A stretch of 44,510 nt of DNA, from the NCBI GenBank assembly GCA_029932365.1, contig JAOZQG010000006.1, positions 1 through 44,510 of the forward strand, given 5' to 3'. The stretch comes from a bacterium. GTDB lineage: Bacteria; 4484-113. Positions within the stretch are counted from its first letter, which is position 1. Every line of letters starts with the position of its first letter. This document shows positions 23,553 through 31,853 of the stretch, piece by piece. The notes beneath the pieces were generated by a model. It had not been told where the DNA came from. It did no database searches and saw only the letters and a program-made list of their open reading frames with translations. A program made the translations under genes and the position numbers.

Positions 23553-24167
23553 GTGGACGCAAAGCAGCGGGAAAAATCGCGCTTCTTCGACCGCGTGGCT
23601 AGGGAATGGGCGACGCACGGCTATAGCATTGACGAGCTTCGTCGCGTGACGAGGCTTATCCGGCGCAGCAAAATCCAGCGCGGGATGCGCATCCTGGAGC
23701 CCGGCTGCGGGCCGGGCCTGATAACGCCGCTGATTGCGCAATGCGTGGGCCCCGGCGGGTATATCCTGGCGCTGGATATCAGCCCGGCTATGGTGGAGCA
23801 ATGCGAAAAGCGGACGTCGGACTTCCCGCAGGTGCGAGTGGAGCACGGCGCGATTGAGGATTTTACCGCGCACGAGGGCGAGTTCGACTGCGTGTTCTGC
23901 TTCAACTCGTTTCCCCACTTCACCGACCGCGAAAAGGCGTTGCATGTGGCCGCACGTTGCCTTAGGCCCGGCGGAAGTTTCGTAATCGCACACAGCAATT
24001 CGCGCAAGCGGATAAACGAAATCCACATGCGGGTCGGCGACGCGGTAATGCACGATGCGCTGCCTAAGCCTCGCGAGCTGCAAAGGCTTGCCGAAGCGCA
24101 CGGTCTGCTCGTCACCGAAACCTGCGACGACGACGACAGCTTCCTTTTCTCCGCCGAGAAGCGATAG
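23553..24167 (+). CDS. class I SAM-dependent methyltransferase
   Basis: A 204-residue Rossmann-fold methyltransferase (Methyltransf_11/25 type). SAM-binding motif I is ILEPGCGPG, the acidic residue of motif II lies in ILALDIS, and motif IV is FDCVFCFNSFPHF. Motif VI follows at LRPGGSFVIAHS. The substrate is not evident; the N-terminal amphipathic helix (REKSRFFDRVAREWATHG) is usual in ubiquinone/menaquinone-like and small-molecule methyltransferases. GTG 23553 begins 3 nt after the DinB stop, with a TAAAAT box 5 nt before it. It is followed by the large PKD lipoprotein gene. Confidence 0.88.
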   Translation: MDAKQREKSRFFDRVAREWATHGYSIDELRRVTRLIRRSKIQRGMRILEPGCGPGLITPLIAQCVGPGGYILALDISPAMVEQCEKRTSDFPQVRVEHGAIEDFTAHEGEFDCVFCFNSFPHFTDREKALHVAARCLRPGGSFVIAHSNSRKRINEIHMRVGDAVMHDALPKPRELQRLAEAHGLLVTETCDDDDSFLFSAEKR

Positions 24168-24185
24168 GTAATCCGCGCACGATGT

Positions 24186-24191
24186 TATAAT
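24186..24191 (+). promoter_or_regulatory. -10 box of the large PKD lipoprotein gene
   Basis: TATAAT, giving a leader of about 55-60 nt before ATG 24256. The leader includes GGGGCGCATTTCCCC, a small hairpin, and AAGGG about 10 nt before the ATG. No clear -35 is found. Confidence 0.45.
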
Positions 24192-24255
24192 CACCACGCC
24201 GGGAAGTGAACACAGGGGCGCATTTCCCCCACTAAGCTTTCAAGGGCTTTTACAG

Positions 24256-27200
24256 ATGAACAGGCACATCATCCTTCTGACACTGGCGATGTGCGGACTG
24301 GCGATTGCCGCGCTACTTGCGGCCTGCCAGAGCGTCGGTCCCACAGGAAAAGCGGTCAAACGCACCGAGCCGGAAAAGACCGCCGAAGAGCTGCGCGAAG
24401 CCGAGCACGGCCCCTCCGAGCAGCGCGCAATGGTAACGCGCTTCGGCAAGGAAGTGGTTTTCCGCCACTGCAAGGTCGTGTTCCCCACGGGCGCCTTCAG
24501 CGACGAAACCTACGTCACCATCAGCTTCCCCGAGGACGCGCCGGAGGGCTTCGTCGCCGAATCCGCTTACAGCGTTATGCCCGATACGATGCCGCTGGGC
24601 AAGCCGGCGATGCTGTCTTTGCACTACTTCGACGACGATCTGAAAGAAGGCGAGGACGAAAACGACATCCAGCTCGTCCGCCTGGTTGAAGGCATCTGGA
24701 TGCCGGTCGGAGATTTCACGCTGGACGTGTACAACAACATCGCAACGACCAGCGTCAAGCGGCTGGGAGTATTCGCGCTTATGGTCGTGCCCCGGCGCAC
24801 TCCGCTGATCAATGACCCGCCGGTCGCGCGAATTACTTACGAAATAGCGCTGCCCGGCGAGGAGAAGGAAGAACCGGCCGCTGAGGAAGAACCGGCAGCA
24901 GAAGAACACCCGATAACGAAAGATGAAATACTGGAAGAAACTGAAGCGGAAACTCCGGTCCGTGAGCCCGGCGTAGAAACCTCGGAGCCGATGGAACCGG
25001 AGAAAGAAACGCCGCCCGAAGCTTCTACAGGCGTTCCGGCGGTATCCGAGCCGGTGCCCATCGGCGCGGAAGAAGAAGTGCCGCCGGACGAGGATGGCGC
25101 GACTGAGAAAGGAGCGCCTGAACGCGCCGAACCAACCGATGAGCTTGAGGACAAGGAAGTCGTCGAGCCGAAAGACACTGAAGAAAGGCGCCGCCAGAGC
25201 TTCCTGGTGGAGACGCCGAAGGAACCAGCCAAACCGGAGCCAACCATCGGCGCAACCGTGGAGTTTTCGGGCGCCGATTCTTCCGATCCCGACGGCAGGA
25301 TACTGCGCTACATCTGGGACCTTAATGCCGACGGTGTGGCCGACTACGTTTCTGGCAGCCCCGAGGTCGCTCACGTTTACGAAGTATATGGGTCGCTGCT
25401 GGCCATTCTCCAGGTGGAGGACGACGCGCAACCCGCCGGAAGAGATGTGGCCTTCGCCACCTTTGAAATTCAGCGTGATCCGCTGGCTCCCAAGCTGCCC
25501 TTCAAGGTGAACTCGGTGGCCTTCCCTGCGGAAGTAAACAGCGGCGGCAAGGTAGTATTCGGCGCAGCCGCCACCGGGGGCGAACCCCCGTATGCTTTTG
25601 GCTGGACTTTCAGCGACGGCACCACCGCCGACGAACAGGCGGTCATCCTCGTGCCAGGCAAAGCGGGAGAGCTTACGGGCAATCTAACCGTAACCGATTC
25701 GTCGGGCAGAGCCGTCCAGAGAACGGTCTCGGCGACCGTCGTGCAGCCTTCGCGCGAGCCGGCAGAAAAGCCCGAAGTGAAGGTGCAGCCCAACCGGGTC
25801 TATCTCGACGTTCCCGGAAAGGTGCAGTTTGAAGCCACGGTGAGCGGCGGCCGCGAGCCGGTGACGCTGCTGGTGGACCCGGGCTTCGGTGAACCGTTGA
25901 GTACGAAAGACAAGGCCTTTACGCTGAGCTTCGCCAACGCCGGATACTATGTCGTCACCATTACCGCAACCGACCGCACGGGCCGAGGGGCAAAGACTTT
26001 CGTGCCCGTCGCAGTAACGCCGGGTGAAGTCGGCGTCTCGGGGGTCGACACCGGCACCGGCAGGCTCTCGTTCGCCTTTGAATACCAAAAAGACGGTTGG
26101 ACCGTAAGCTTCAAAGCCGCGGGCGCAGGCAAAAAGGCCAAACTGCACTGGGAGTTCGGTGACGGAACCGCGAGCGACGAGCGCAATCCAGGCAAAACCT
26201 ACGCGCGCGCAGACGAATACCGGGTGCGCCTTACCGTAGACGACGGATTCGAACGCCGCTTTGTAGAGCGGACGGTGCCCGTTGGCGGAGGCGAACTGGC
26301 AGCGGCGATTGACACTCCATCTACGGTGCGCGGCATGGTTCCGCTCAGCCTTACTCCGCAGGCCGTCGTCACAGGCGGCGAGTTCCCGTTGTTCTATCAC
26401 TGGAAGCTGGGCGAGCTTTTCAGCGAAGAAGAGTACCCCGAATTGGTGCTGACGAAGCCTGGCACTTACAAACTGCAGCTCACGGTCGGCGACGCCAGCG
26501 GCGACACCTACGACACATACCCGGTAACAATTAAAGCGAGCAAAACTCCCAAGAAATTCCGGTATCCGGTTGCGTACTTCGTCGAAACCGACGATGGTGA
26601 CATAGAAGTAAAGCTCTCCGAATACGACGGGAGCGGCGAATGCACCTTCACCCTGGGCCCGGAGAATCCCACCGGCGTCGCGCTGGCGCCCCAGGGCACC
26701 GCAATCGCCCTGCTCGCGGACAAGGGCTTTGTCGTATACGACCTGGCCGGCGGCCGCGAGATATTTAGCTTCACACCCAGCCGGGGTAGCATCAACGAAG
26801 TGCTACTCACCAGCGCGCAGGAGCTTTTCGCGTTCAACATTGAAGGCGACAAGGGCGTACGGGGCTACATCCGCAGCGAGGCTTCGGGCATCCTCCCGCT
26901 CAGCGACCGCATCGAACGTGTGGTTGACATAACGCCGGACGGCTCGGCGGTTCTCCTCGCGTCGGATAAGGGCGTCCGGATGTGTAAGGTGGACGTATTC
27001 ACTGGAGGCCTTAGCGACAGCGTCGAGCTTTTCGGCGAGGCGACAGAAGGAGTGCTTACTTCCGACGCCCGCAGCGCATTCCTTCTGGGGCTGGACGGCG
27101 ACGTGTACCAGGTGGAGACCGAAACGGGCGAGCAATGGCGGCTGACCCACGACGGGACGGCGAAACACTCCCTTCAGATAAGCGACGACGGTAAAACTAT

Positions 27201-27543
27201 CGCGTATTCGCTGGAGGGAGGCGACATCATCGCTATTCAGCCAAGAGGGGAAGCACCCGGTATGCCGGTAAACCTGACCGCGCTCAACGGCTTCGCCAGC
27301 CGCAATTGGAAGCTCTCGCCCGACGGACGGCTTATCCTCGCCTATGGTTCGCGGGACAACACCAGCGGCCTGTATATGCTCAACCTAGCGGTTGATGTGC
27401 AGTCGGCCGGTACCGACGAACTCGCACCCAGCTTCTACGCCGAGAGCACTCCGACCTTCACCATGAGCGGGCACAAAGATCGCTTCGACGTGCTGCTCAC
27501 TCAGAAGAAGCCCGCTCCGGAGGAAGAAGAGACAGCACTCTGA
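24256..27543 (+). CDS. large lipoprotein with PKD domains and a C-terminal beta-propeller
   Basis: The 1095-residue product has a lipoprotein signal with lipobox LLAAC (C24). Residues 65-175 form a beta-sandwich resembling ZU5-type domains (VVFPTGAFSDETYVTISF). Residues 195-335 are a Glu/Pro-rich linker. At least four, probably five, PKD-like domains follow (about 328-410, 415-500, 508-590, 604-678 and 680-762). The first and fourth are the clearest, with DSSDPDGRILRYIWDLNADG and WEFGDGTASDE. Residues 765-1085 are repeated beta units resembling a TolB/WD40-type propeller. It is probably exported and lipid-anchored. Its tail overlaps the CYTH gene by 47 bp on the opposite strand. Confidence 0.85.
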   Translation: MNRHIILLTLAMCGLAIAALLAACQSVGPTGKAVKRTEPEKTAEELREAEHGPSEQRAMVTRFGKEVVFRHCKVVFPTGAFSDETYVTISFPEDAPEGFVAESAYSVMPDTMPLGKPAMLSLHYFDDDLKEGEDENDIQLVRLVEGIWMPVGDFTLDVYNNIATTSVKRLGVFALMVVPRRTPLINDPPVARITYEIALPGEEKEEPAAEEEPAAEEHPITKDEILEETEAETPVREPGVETSEPMEPEKETPPEASTGVPAVSEPVPIGAEEEVPPDEDGATEKGAPERAEPTDELEDKEVVEPKDTEERRRQSFLVETPKEPAKPEPTIGATVEFSGADSSDPDGRILRYIWDLNADGVADYVSGSPEVAHVYEVYGSLLAILQVEDDAQPAGRDVAFATFEIQRDPLAPKLPFKVNSVAFPAEVNSGGKVVFGAAATGGEPPYAFGWTFSDGTTADEQAVILVPGKAGELTGNLTVTDSSGRAVQRTVSATVVQPSREPAEKPEVKVQPNRVYLDVPGKVQFEATVSGGREPVTLLVDPGFGEPLSTKDKAFTLSFANAGYYVVTITATDRTGRGAKTFVPVAVTPGEVGVSGVDTGTGRLSFAFEYQKDGWTVSFKAAGAGKKAKLHWEFGDGTASDERNPGKTYARADEYRVRLTVDDGFERRFVERTVPVGGGELAAAIDTPSTVRGMVPLSLTPQAVVTGGEFPLFYHWKLGELFSEEEYPELVLTKPGTYKLQLTVGDASGDTYDTYPVTIKASKTPKKFRYPVAYFVETDDGDIEVKLSEYDGSGECTFTLGPENPTGVALAPQGTAIALLADKGFVVYDLAGGREIFSFTPSRGSINEVLLTSAQELFAFNIEGDKGVRGYIRSEASGILPLSDRIERVVDITPDGSAVLLASDKGVRMCKVDVFTGGLSDSVELFGEATEGVLTSDARSAFLLGLDGDVYQVETETGEQWRLTHDGTAKHSLQISDDGKTIAYSLEGGDIIAIQPRGEAPGMPVNLTALNGFASRNWKLSPDGRLILAYGSRDNTSGLYMLNLAVDVQSAGTDELAPSFYAESTPTFTMSGHKDRFDVLLTQKKPAPEEEETAL

Positions 27544-28150
27544 GCCCGTAACGGTACTTGGACTCGGTTGAGGGCGTCAGGGAGTAACGCTCCTTGATGA
27601 AATCCTTCACCTCAACGAGCTTTTCCATCCCGATGCCGTGGTCCTCTATCTCCAGGTAGTTTACGCTGTGAATCTTACCCGAATCGGACGGATCGCGGAA
27701 CTTCACGTTATCATACGCGACGTTGAGGTTTTCGCTCTCGGTGCCCAGGTCGAACTCCTTGCTGGTCTCCTCGGAAACCAGTTGGAAGAACGCGGGCTCG
27801 TTTACGAGAAACCTGGTCAGACCGCTGAAGAATCTCACGACCTGGTCAAACTCGCGAACGCCCACCTTGAGCTTCAGTTCTTCGCGGATCAGTATATCCG
27901 GGTGCTTCTCTAGGGGGAATTTGAAAGTCAGACGGGTACCCTCGCCCGCGTAAATATTGTCCAGCTTGCGCCGCAAGCGGAACGAAAGGTTGTTCCGCAG
28001 CAGGTAATAGCTTTTGGTATCCACGTAGATGTCGCGCACCTGCGTCATACCGTTGCTCAGCAACGGCAGGTGGAAACGGTCCGAGATTGTCTCCACCGCT
28101 TCGCTCACGTCAAAATTGGCGTCGGGAAATTCTACTTCAATCTCCTTCAT
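27497..28150 (-). CDS. CYTH-like / triphosphate tunnel domain protein
   Basis: This 217-residue protein follows the CYTH tunnel-fold pattern: DIYVDTKSYYLLRNNLSFRLRRK (the Tyr-Phe/Leu-Asp and Leu-Arg-x-Arg part), a LTFKFP strand, REELKLKV, LEIEDHG and ESKYRYGL at the end. CYTH enzymes hydrolyse inorganic or nucleoside triphosphate or cyclise ATP. The N-terminal ExExK motif is altered to EIEVE (the lysine is replaced), so catalysis is uncertain. AGGAG lies 6 nt before ATG 28150. The stop lies inside the PKD lipoprotein gene on the other strand. Confidence 0.8.
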   Translation of the reverse strand: MKEIEVEFPDANFDVSEAVETISDRFHLPLLSNGMTQVRDIYVDTKSYYLLRNNLSFRLRRKLDNIYAGEGTRLTFKFPLEKHPDILIREELKLKVGVREFDQVVRFFSGLTRFLVNEPAFFQLVSEETSKEFDLGTESENLNVAYDNVKFRDPSDSGKIHSVNYLEIEDHGIGMEKLVEVKDFIKERYSLTPSTESKYRYGLRVLSLLPPERASSE

Positions 28151-28216
28151 AGTCGGCTCCTGTTTGGGTTGGGTATTCTACACCATAATAGTGCCAGTCA
28201 ATTGTTAGCGGATGAT

Positions 28217-28237
28217 GAGGAAACCGAAAATTTCCTC
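28217..28237. repeat. inverted repeat GAGGAAA-N7-TTTCCTC
   Basis: Perfect 7-bp arms in the 216-bp divergent region between the CYTH gene and the cohesin-like lipoprotein gene, followed by T-rich TATTTTC on the plus strand. It could be an operator for either gene or a hairpin, and no upstream plus-strand gene needs a terminator here. Function unknown. Confidence 0.35.
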
Positions 28238-28304
28238 GGGTATTTTCAGTAAACGCGGCACGCCATAATCGGGTAAAATAGCGAGGAGAGACGAACAAGG
28301 TTCG

Positions 28305-28333
28305 TTGATATTCGTCTGAGTAGGTGATAGACT
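28305..28333 (+). promoter_or_regulatory. promoter of the cohesin-like lipoprotein gene
   Basis: TTGATA (28305-28310), 17 bp, TAGACT (28328-28333). It predicts a start at about 28340 and a leader of about 27 nt containing AGGAG about 10 nt before ATG 28367. Confidence 0.55.
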
Positions 28334-28366
28334 GAAATCTGGTAACATACCAGGAGCGGCTTAGCT

Positions 28367-30514
28367 ATGCGCAAACTGCATTTATTTCATGCGATTGCCT
28401 TGTTGATCATCTTCGCTGCGGCTGTGGCGTGCACCAGCAGCAGCACCACAACGCGAACCAATCCCAGCTACGACCAGGACTACAGCAGGTCGACCCGGTC
28501 GCGTCAGAGCAGCCAGGCATCATCCCAGGAGGGCTTTCCGGAAGAGACCTACCGGCCGCCGATAACCCTGATGATGTTGTCAATGATGACCGGAGAGGTG
28601 ATTGAAGGTGAATCCTATGCGGTTATCGCGGTGGTGGATAATCCTGAGAACCGTGACCTGACGTACAGGTGGTCGGTGGAAGACGGCAAGCTAGGAGAGC
28701 TTCCCGAAAGCATGCGGGCCGATGTGCTCGGTTTTGAAGAACAGCTGCGCAGCAACAAGGGCATCTCCGGCCGAGCTCCTACAGGTGAAGCCGTTGCGGG
28801 AGAAGATACTCCCGCGCCTGGCGCGGAAGGCATGGTAGGAGCTCCGACAGGGGAATCGGCCGCAGCGAAACCCGCTGGCCCACGCTCTGGGGTAGAAGAA
28901 GCCGAGGCCAAGCCCGCTCCCAGGCCAAAAACTCCCATCGAGTCTGAACCTTCCGCGGAAGAAGAAGCCAAGGCTGAAGCTCAACCCGTAGCCACCGAAA
29001 GCACTGAAGACGAGGAAGCGGAGCAGCCGGCCGAAGAAAGCGAAGAGGAAGCACCTGCACAAGCTGCGCCCGCCGAAGAAGAGCCGGAGAAGGGCAAGTC
29101 GCAGCTGGTGGCGATGAATTTCGTCCGCTACGCCGCGCTCGGTGCCGAAGAAAACGAAGGTGACGAAAACGAGCCGGCGGAAGAACAATGGCCTGAGCCG
29201 CAGCCCAAAGACGCTGACCAGGGCGCCGCTGCGGAAGAGCTGCCCGAGCAGGTGGAGGAGACGGACAACGACGATGCCACCAAAGATACTGATGAAGAAA
29301 CCGCCGAGGAACAGCTCTCTGCGGAGGAACTGGCTGCGCGTGAAGCGATGGCCAACCAAGAAGAAGCTGAAGGCATGGTTCGGGAAGTCGGCGAATCTGC
29401 CGAGGAATTTGAAGGCTTCAAACCAACGGTGGGCGAAGGCCGGCTGGTCGAGCCTGAAGTGGAAGAGGAAGAAGGCAAAGAAGACGAATCGCTACTCGAC
29501 GCTGCGCCGTCGCTGGTCACAATCGAAACCGACAAGCCCTATGCGCTGTGGACTCCGCCGGGAATCGGCTCGTACACCATACGCTGTATCGTGCTCGACG
29601 ACAAAGGCAACGAGCTGACGCCCGAGCGCTCGTTTCCGGTAACCGTAACCAAGCCTGAGCCCAAGACGGAACTGGTTTGGAACACCTCCCAGAAGCTTTA
29701 CGAAGACGACTATCTGGTCGTAGAAGTGCGCGTGAAAAACGTGCCCAGCTTCAGCAAGGGGCTGTTTACCATCAAGTTTGACCCCACCATTCTGTCGTTC
29801 CGCCTGGTGGAAACGGGCGATTTCTTCCCCAAGGATTACCGCACTTCATTGTTCTACGCCCAGCCGCCAAACTACCCGGGCAAGGTCACTGTCGCCGTCT
29901 CGGCAGACGAAGTTGGCCTGCCCAAGGGCGATGGCGTTGTCGCTCGCACCATTTTCAAGGTCAAGGAGACGATAAACGATCCCAGCCAACTTAGCATCTC
30001 CGAAGTGATGAGCGAAGAATCGCGCTATATACTGGACGCCGAGGGAGTCAACGTGCTACCGCTGGTTACCGAACATCCCGTTTATGCTACCGAATGGACT
30101 GAACCGCCCGAACGTCCGCAGCGAACGCGCACCGAGACAGCGAGCCGGGGCGGCGTGCCCTCCGCGCCCGAGCCACCCAGCCCGGCGCAGAGCTCCGGCG
30201 GCGCCGGCGGCAAAGGTGGAACGGTCCCCGCGTCGGGCGAAGGCACGCAAAGCGAAATAGCTTCGCAAGGCGGTATTGCCAGGCTCAAGGGAGGAGAATC
30301 CCCAAGCGAGGGGACAGGTGATTCCGTGGGAACAGTCCAGGCTCCGGAAGGAAGTGAATCGGGACTTATGTCAGTAGAGGAAAGAATCGCAGCACTGGAG
30401 GAGGAGCGGAGCCGCGTTGAGGCCAACGAAAACATCCCGGAGGAAGACCGGCAACGGATTCTGGCTGATCTCGACCGAAGGCTACAGGAACTGCGAGAGG
30501 GCGGCACAGAGTAA
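28367..30514 (+). CDS. lipoprotein with cohesin-like domain and acidic linker
   Basis: The 715-residue product has a signal peptide with lipobox AAVAC (C22). A Ser/Thr/Gln spacer and a beta-rich domain (about 65-115) come first. A very long Glu/Ala/Pro-rich linker (about 125-370) follows, then a short beta domain (375-430). A cohesin-like domain lies at about 435-573: VEVRVKNVPSFSKGLFTIKFDP, LSFRLVETGDFFP, then GKVTVAVSADEVGLPKGDGVVARTIFKV, the normal order of cohesin strands. The tail is Gly/Pro-rich with a terminal coiled coil (SVEERIAALEEERSRVEA). Cohesins bind dockerins, and a dockerin-like domain is encoded at 31854-35525. Binding is not proven. Confidence 0.82.
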   Translation: MRKLHLFHAIALLIIFAAAVACTSSSTTTRTNPSYDQDYSRSTRSRQSSQASSQEGFPEETYRPPITLMMLSMMTGEVIEGESYAVIAVVDNPENRDLTYRWSVEDGKLGELPESMRADVLGFEEQLRSNKGISGRAPTGEAVAGEDTPAPGAEGMVGAPTGESAAAKPAGPRSGVEEAEAKPAPRPKTPIESEPSAEEEAKAEAQPVATESTEDEEAEQPAEESEEEAPAQAAPAEEEPEKGKSQLVAMNFVRYAALGAEENEGDENEPAEEQWPEPQPKDADQGAAAEELPEQVEETDNDDATKDTDEETAEEQLSAEELAAREAMANQEEAEGMVREVGESAEEFEGFKPTVGEGRLVEPEVEEEEGKEDESLLDAAPSLVTIETDKPYALWTPPGIGSYTIRCIVLDDKGNELTPERSFPVTVTKPEPKTELVWNTSQKLYEDDYLVVEVRVKNVPSFSKGLFTIKFDPTILSFRLVETGDFFPKDYRTSLFYAQPPNYPGKVTVAVSADEVGLPKGDGVVARTIFKVKETINDPSQLSISEVMSEESRYILDAEGVNVLPLVTEHPVYATEWTEPPERPQRTRTETASRGGVPSAPEPPSPAQSSGGAGGKGGTVPASGEGTQSEIASQGGIARLKGGESPSEGTGDSVGTVQAPEGSESGLMSVEERIAALEEERSRVEANENIPEEDRQRILADLDRRLQELREGGTE

Positions 30515-30538
30515 CGGGTACCACCCGAGTAATCGGGT
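30515..30538 (+). terminator. hairpin after the cohesin-like lipoprotein gene
   Basis: ACCCGA-GTAA-TCGGGT is a perfect 6-bp stem (30523-30538). It competes with an upstream CGGGT/ACCCG pairing. There is no T-run, so this is weak terminator evidence. Confidence 0.3.
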
Positions 30539-30612
30539 ATCGGATGGCGCTGACGTCTCGCATCAGCTCACCCCTTCGGGTTAGTGGGAAGAAGCCGGAC
30601 GGAAATAGAAAA

Positions 30613-30714
30613 GGCGCCGGGGAATTACCGCGGCGCAGGTCACTGCCTGCTTAGGGCTGCTACCTTCCGGTCCTGACCCGGTTCGCAGCGCAACCTCGCA
30701 CAGGTTCCCCGGCT
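30613..30714 (-). ncRNA. ffs: signal recognition particle RNA (small bacterial SRP RNA)
   Basis: On the minus strand, the SRP domain IV signature is GGTCAGGACCGGAAGGTAGC, directly followed by AGCCC, the Ffh-binding GGAA tetraloop region with the symmetric and asymmetric loops. The 5' end GCCGGGGAA pairs with the 3' end TTCCCCGGC, giving the long closed hairpin of about 100 nt of small SRP RNA without an Alu domain. The 3' end runs into CGCCTTTTCTATTT, which looks like an intrinsic terminator. A TACAAT box lies upstream. The RNA works with Ffh to deliver membrane and secreted proteins, of which the window encodes many. Confidence 0.93.
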
Positions 30715-30721
30715 TAAACCT

Positions 30722-30727
30722 ATTGTA
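30722..30727 (-). promoter_or_regulatory. -10 box of the SRP RNA gene
   Basis: TACAAT on the minus strand, followed by AGGTTTA and then the paired 5' end of the RNA, the correct distance for a mature or near-mature transcript start. No clear -35 is seen. Confidence 0.55.
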
Positions 30728-30782
30728 GCAGACGAGCGTATTTGCGCATTCCCTGGGCTTGCACCATCTCAGCAGGATTTCG

Positions 30783-30812
30783 TTGCCACTTATCACTTCC
30801 TTGCCCTACAAT
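30783..30812 (+). promoter_or_regulatory. leaderless promoter of the RmlD-like gene
   Basis: TTGCCA (30783-30788), an 18-bp spacer, and TACAAT (30807-30812), followed by 7 nt and ATG 30820. The transcript would start at about the first codon, and no Shine-Dalgarno is present. Confidence 0.6.
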
Positions 30813-30819
30813 ATGAACG

Positions 30820-31692
30820 ATGCTGCTTCCCGACGAAACCGTGGTCATACTCGGCTCGGGCCAGATAGGTCGGGCGCTGTACGACGAGTGCTCGCAGAAA
30901 GAGAGCGCCGGTTGCACTATGCTGGGGCACGAAGAGGCTGACGTTACGGACCTTGAAACACTGCGCGAGCGCCTGGCAGAACTAAAGCCTACGCTTATCT
31001 TCCATACCGCGGCGTTCACCAAAGTAAACGAGTGCGAGCGCAACCCCGGGCTGGCATTCGCGGTAAACGCCCGGGGAACGGGGAATGTGATTGAAGTCGC
31101 CCGGAACCTGGATGCGCGCGTCGTCTACTTCTCCACTGATTACGTATTCCCGGGAAAGCTCGTAGGCGAGTACTGCGAAGATGACCCTCCCCAGCCGCTG
31201 AATGTCTATGGCCAAAGCAAGCTTATGGGCGAGCAAATCACAGCCGAATACGAGGGAAGCATCATAATCCGAACCGCCGAGGTCTTCGCGGCGACCGGCC
31301 GCAACTTCCCGCTGGCGATACTCGCCAAATATGGCGAGGGTCAAAAGGTCCATGTCGTGAACGACGAATATGCCACGCCGACCTATGCACCCCATTTTGC
31401 GTCGGCGGTTAAAGAGCTAATAGCTGTGGCGGAGCATCGCCTCTATCATTTGCGGGGCCCGGAGGAGCTGACATACTACGAGTTTGCGCGCCGCATCTTC
31501 GCCGCAGCCGGGCTGCCGGTTAGCGCTATCGCGGCCACGGCTACCCACAGGCTGGTGCTACCGGTAAAGCGTCCGGCGCGGGCGGTGCTTTCTGTGAAGC
31601 GCTACTTGAGCCACGAGTTGCCTTTGTTGCCTTCGCTGGATGAAGCGATAAGCGACTTCGTGCGCCTGCGCCATTCGCGGTTGGATCGGTAA
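30820..31692 (+). CDS. rfbD: dTDP-4-dehydrorhamnose reductase family protein
   Basis: This extended SDR of 290 residues resembles RmlD/RfbD, which reduces dTDP-4-keto-rhamnose to dTDP-L-rhamnose for surface polysaccharides. The NAD(P) loop is ILGSGQIGRAL. The catalytic Tyr-Lys is in STDYVF / LNVYGQSKLMGE, and HTAAFTKVNECERNPGLAFAVNARGTGN matches the family's NAAAYT-D-x-AE block. RmlA, B and C partners are not in the window, so it may act on another nucleotide sugar or be a standalone RmlD homologue such as methionine adenosyltransferase subunit-like proteins. The promoter lies 7 nt upstream, indicating a leaderless message. Confidence 0.85.
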   Translation: MLLPDETVVILGSGQIGRALYDECSQKESAGCTMLGHEEADVTDLETLRERLAELKPTLIFHTAAFTKVNECERNPGLAFAVNARGTGNVIEVARNLDARVVYFSTDYVFPGKLVGEYCEDDPPQPLNVYGQSKLMGEQITAEYEGSIIIRTAEVFAATGRNFPLAILAKYGEGQKVHVVNDEYATPTYAPHFASAVKELIAVAEHRLYHLRGPEELTYYEFARRIFAAAGLPVSAIAATATHRLVLPVKRPARAVLSVKRYLSHELPLLPSLDEAISDFVRLRHSRLDR

Positions 31693-31724
31693 CAGGCGCG
31701 CACCGCAGTATGGGGCGAATGTAC

Positions 31725-31738
31725 GGCGAAATTTCGCC
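31725..31738. repeat. palindrome GGCGAAATTTCGCC between convergent genes
   Basis: A perfect 14-bp palindrome, with an alternative longer pairing GGGCGAA / TTCGCCC (31713-31739). It lies between the stops of the RmlD-like gene and the large dockerin-like gene, where a bidirectional terminator would be expected. No T-run follows, so this is weak. Confidence 0.3.
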
Positions 31739-31853
31739 CTGATTGAATCTTAACTTGCGCTCGGGTTGATGCGCGGCCGCGCTTAGCCGCATCCTCCCGC
31801 TGTATCTGCAACCCAAACTAAAGCTTTCCGCGTCCCGGTTCTCTTGAGCCCTG

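Noticed and set aside
22944-24197. 417-residue antisense ORF over the DinB and methyltransferase genes
   Set aside because: The plus-strand genes have recognisable motifs and starts, and the antisense product has no family pattern.
24313-25431. 372-residue antisense ORF rich in Phe/Arg/Leu opposite the PKD lipoprotein
   Set aside because: This is the mirror of the Glu/Pro-rich linker codons (GAA read as TTC) and not a real membrane protein.
28740-29480. Acidic repeat region of the cohesin-like lipoprotein as a possible DNA-level tandem repeat
   Set aside because: It is low-complexity Glu/Ala/Pro coding with no fixed repeat unit at DNA level.
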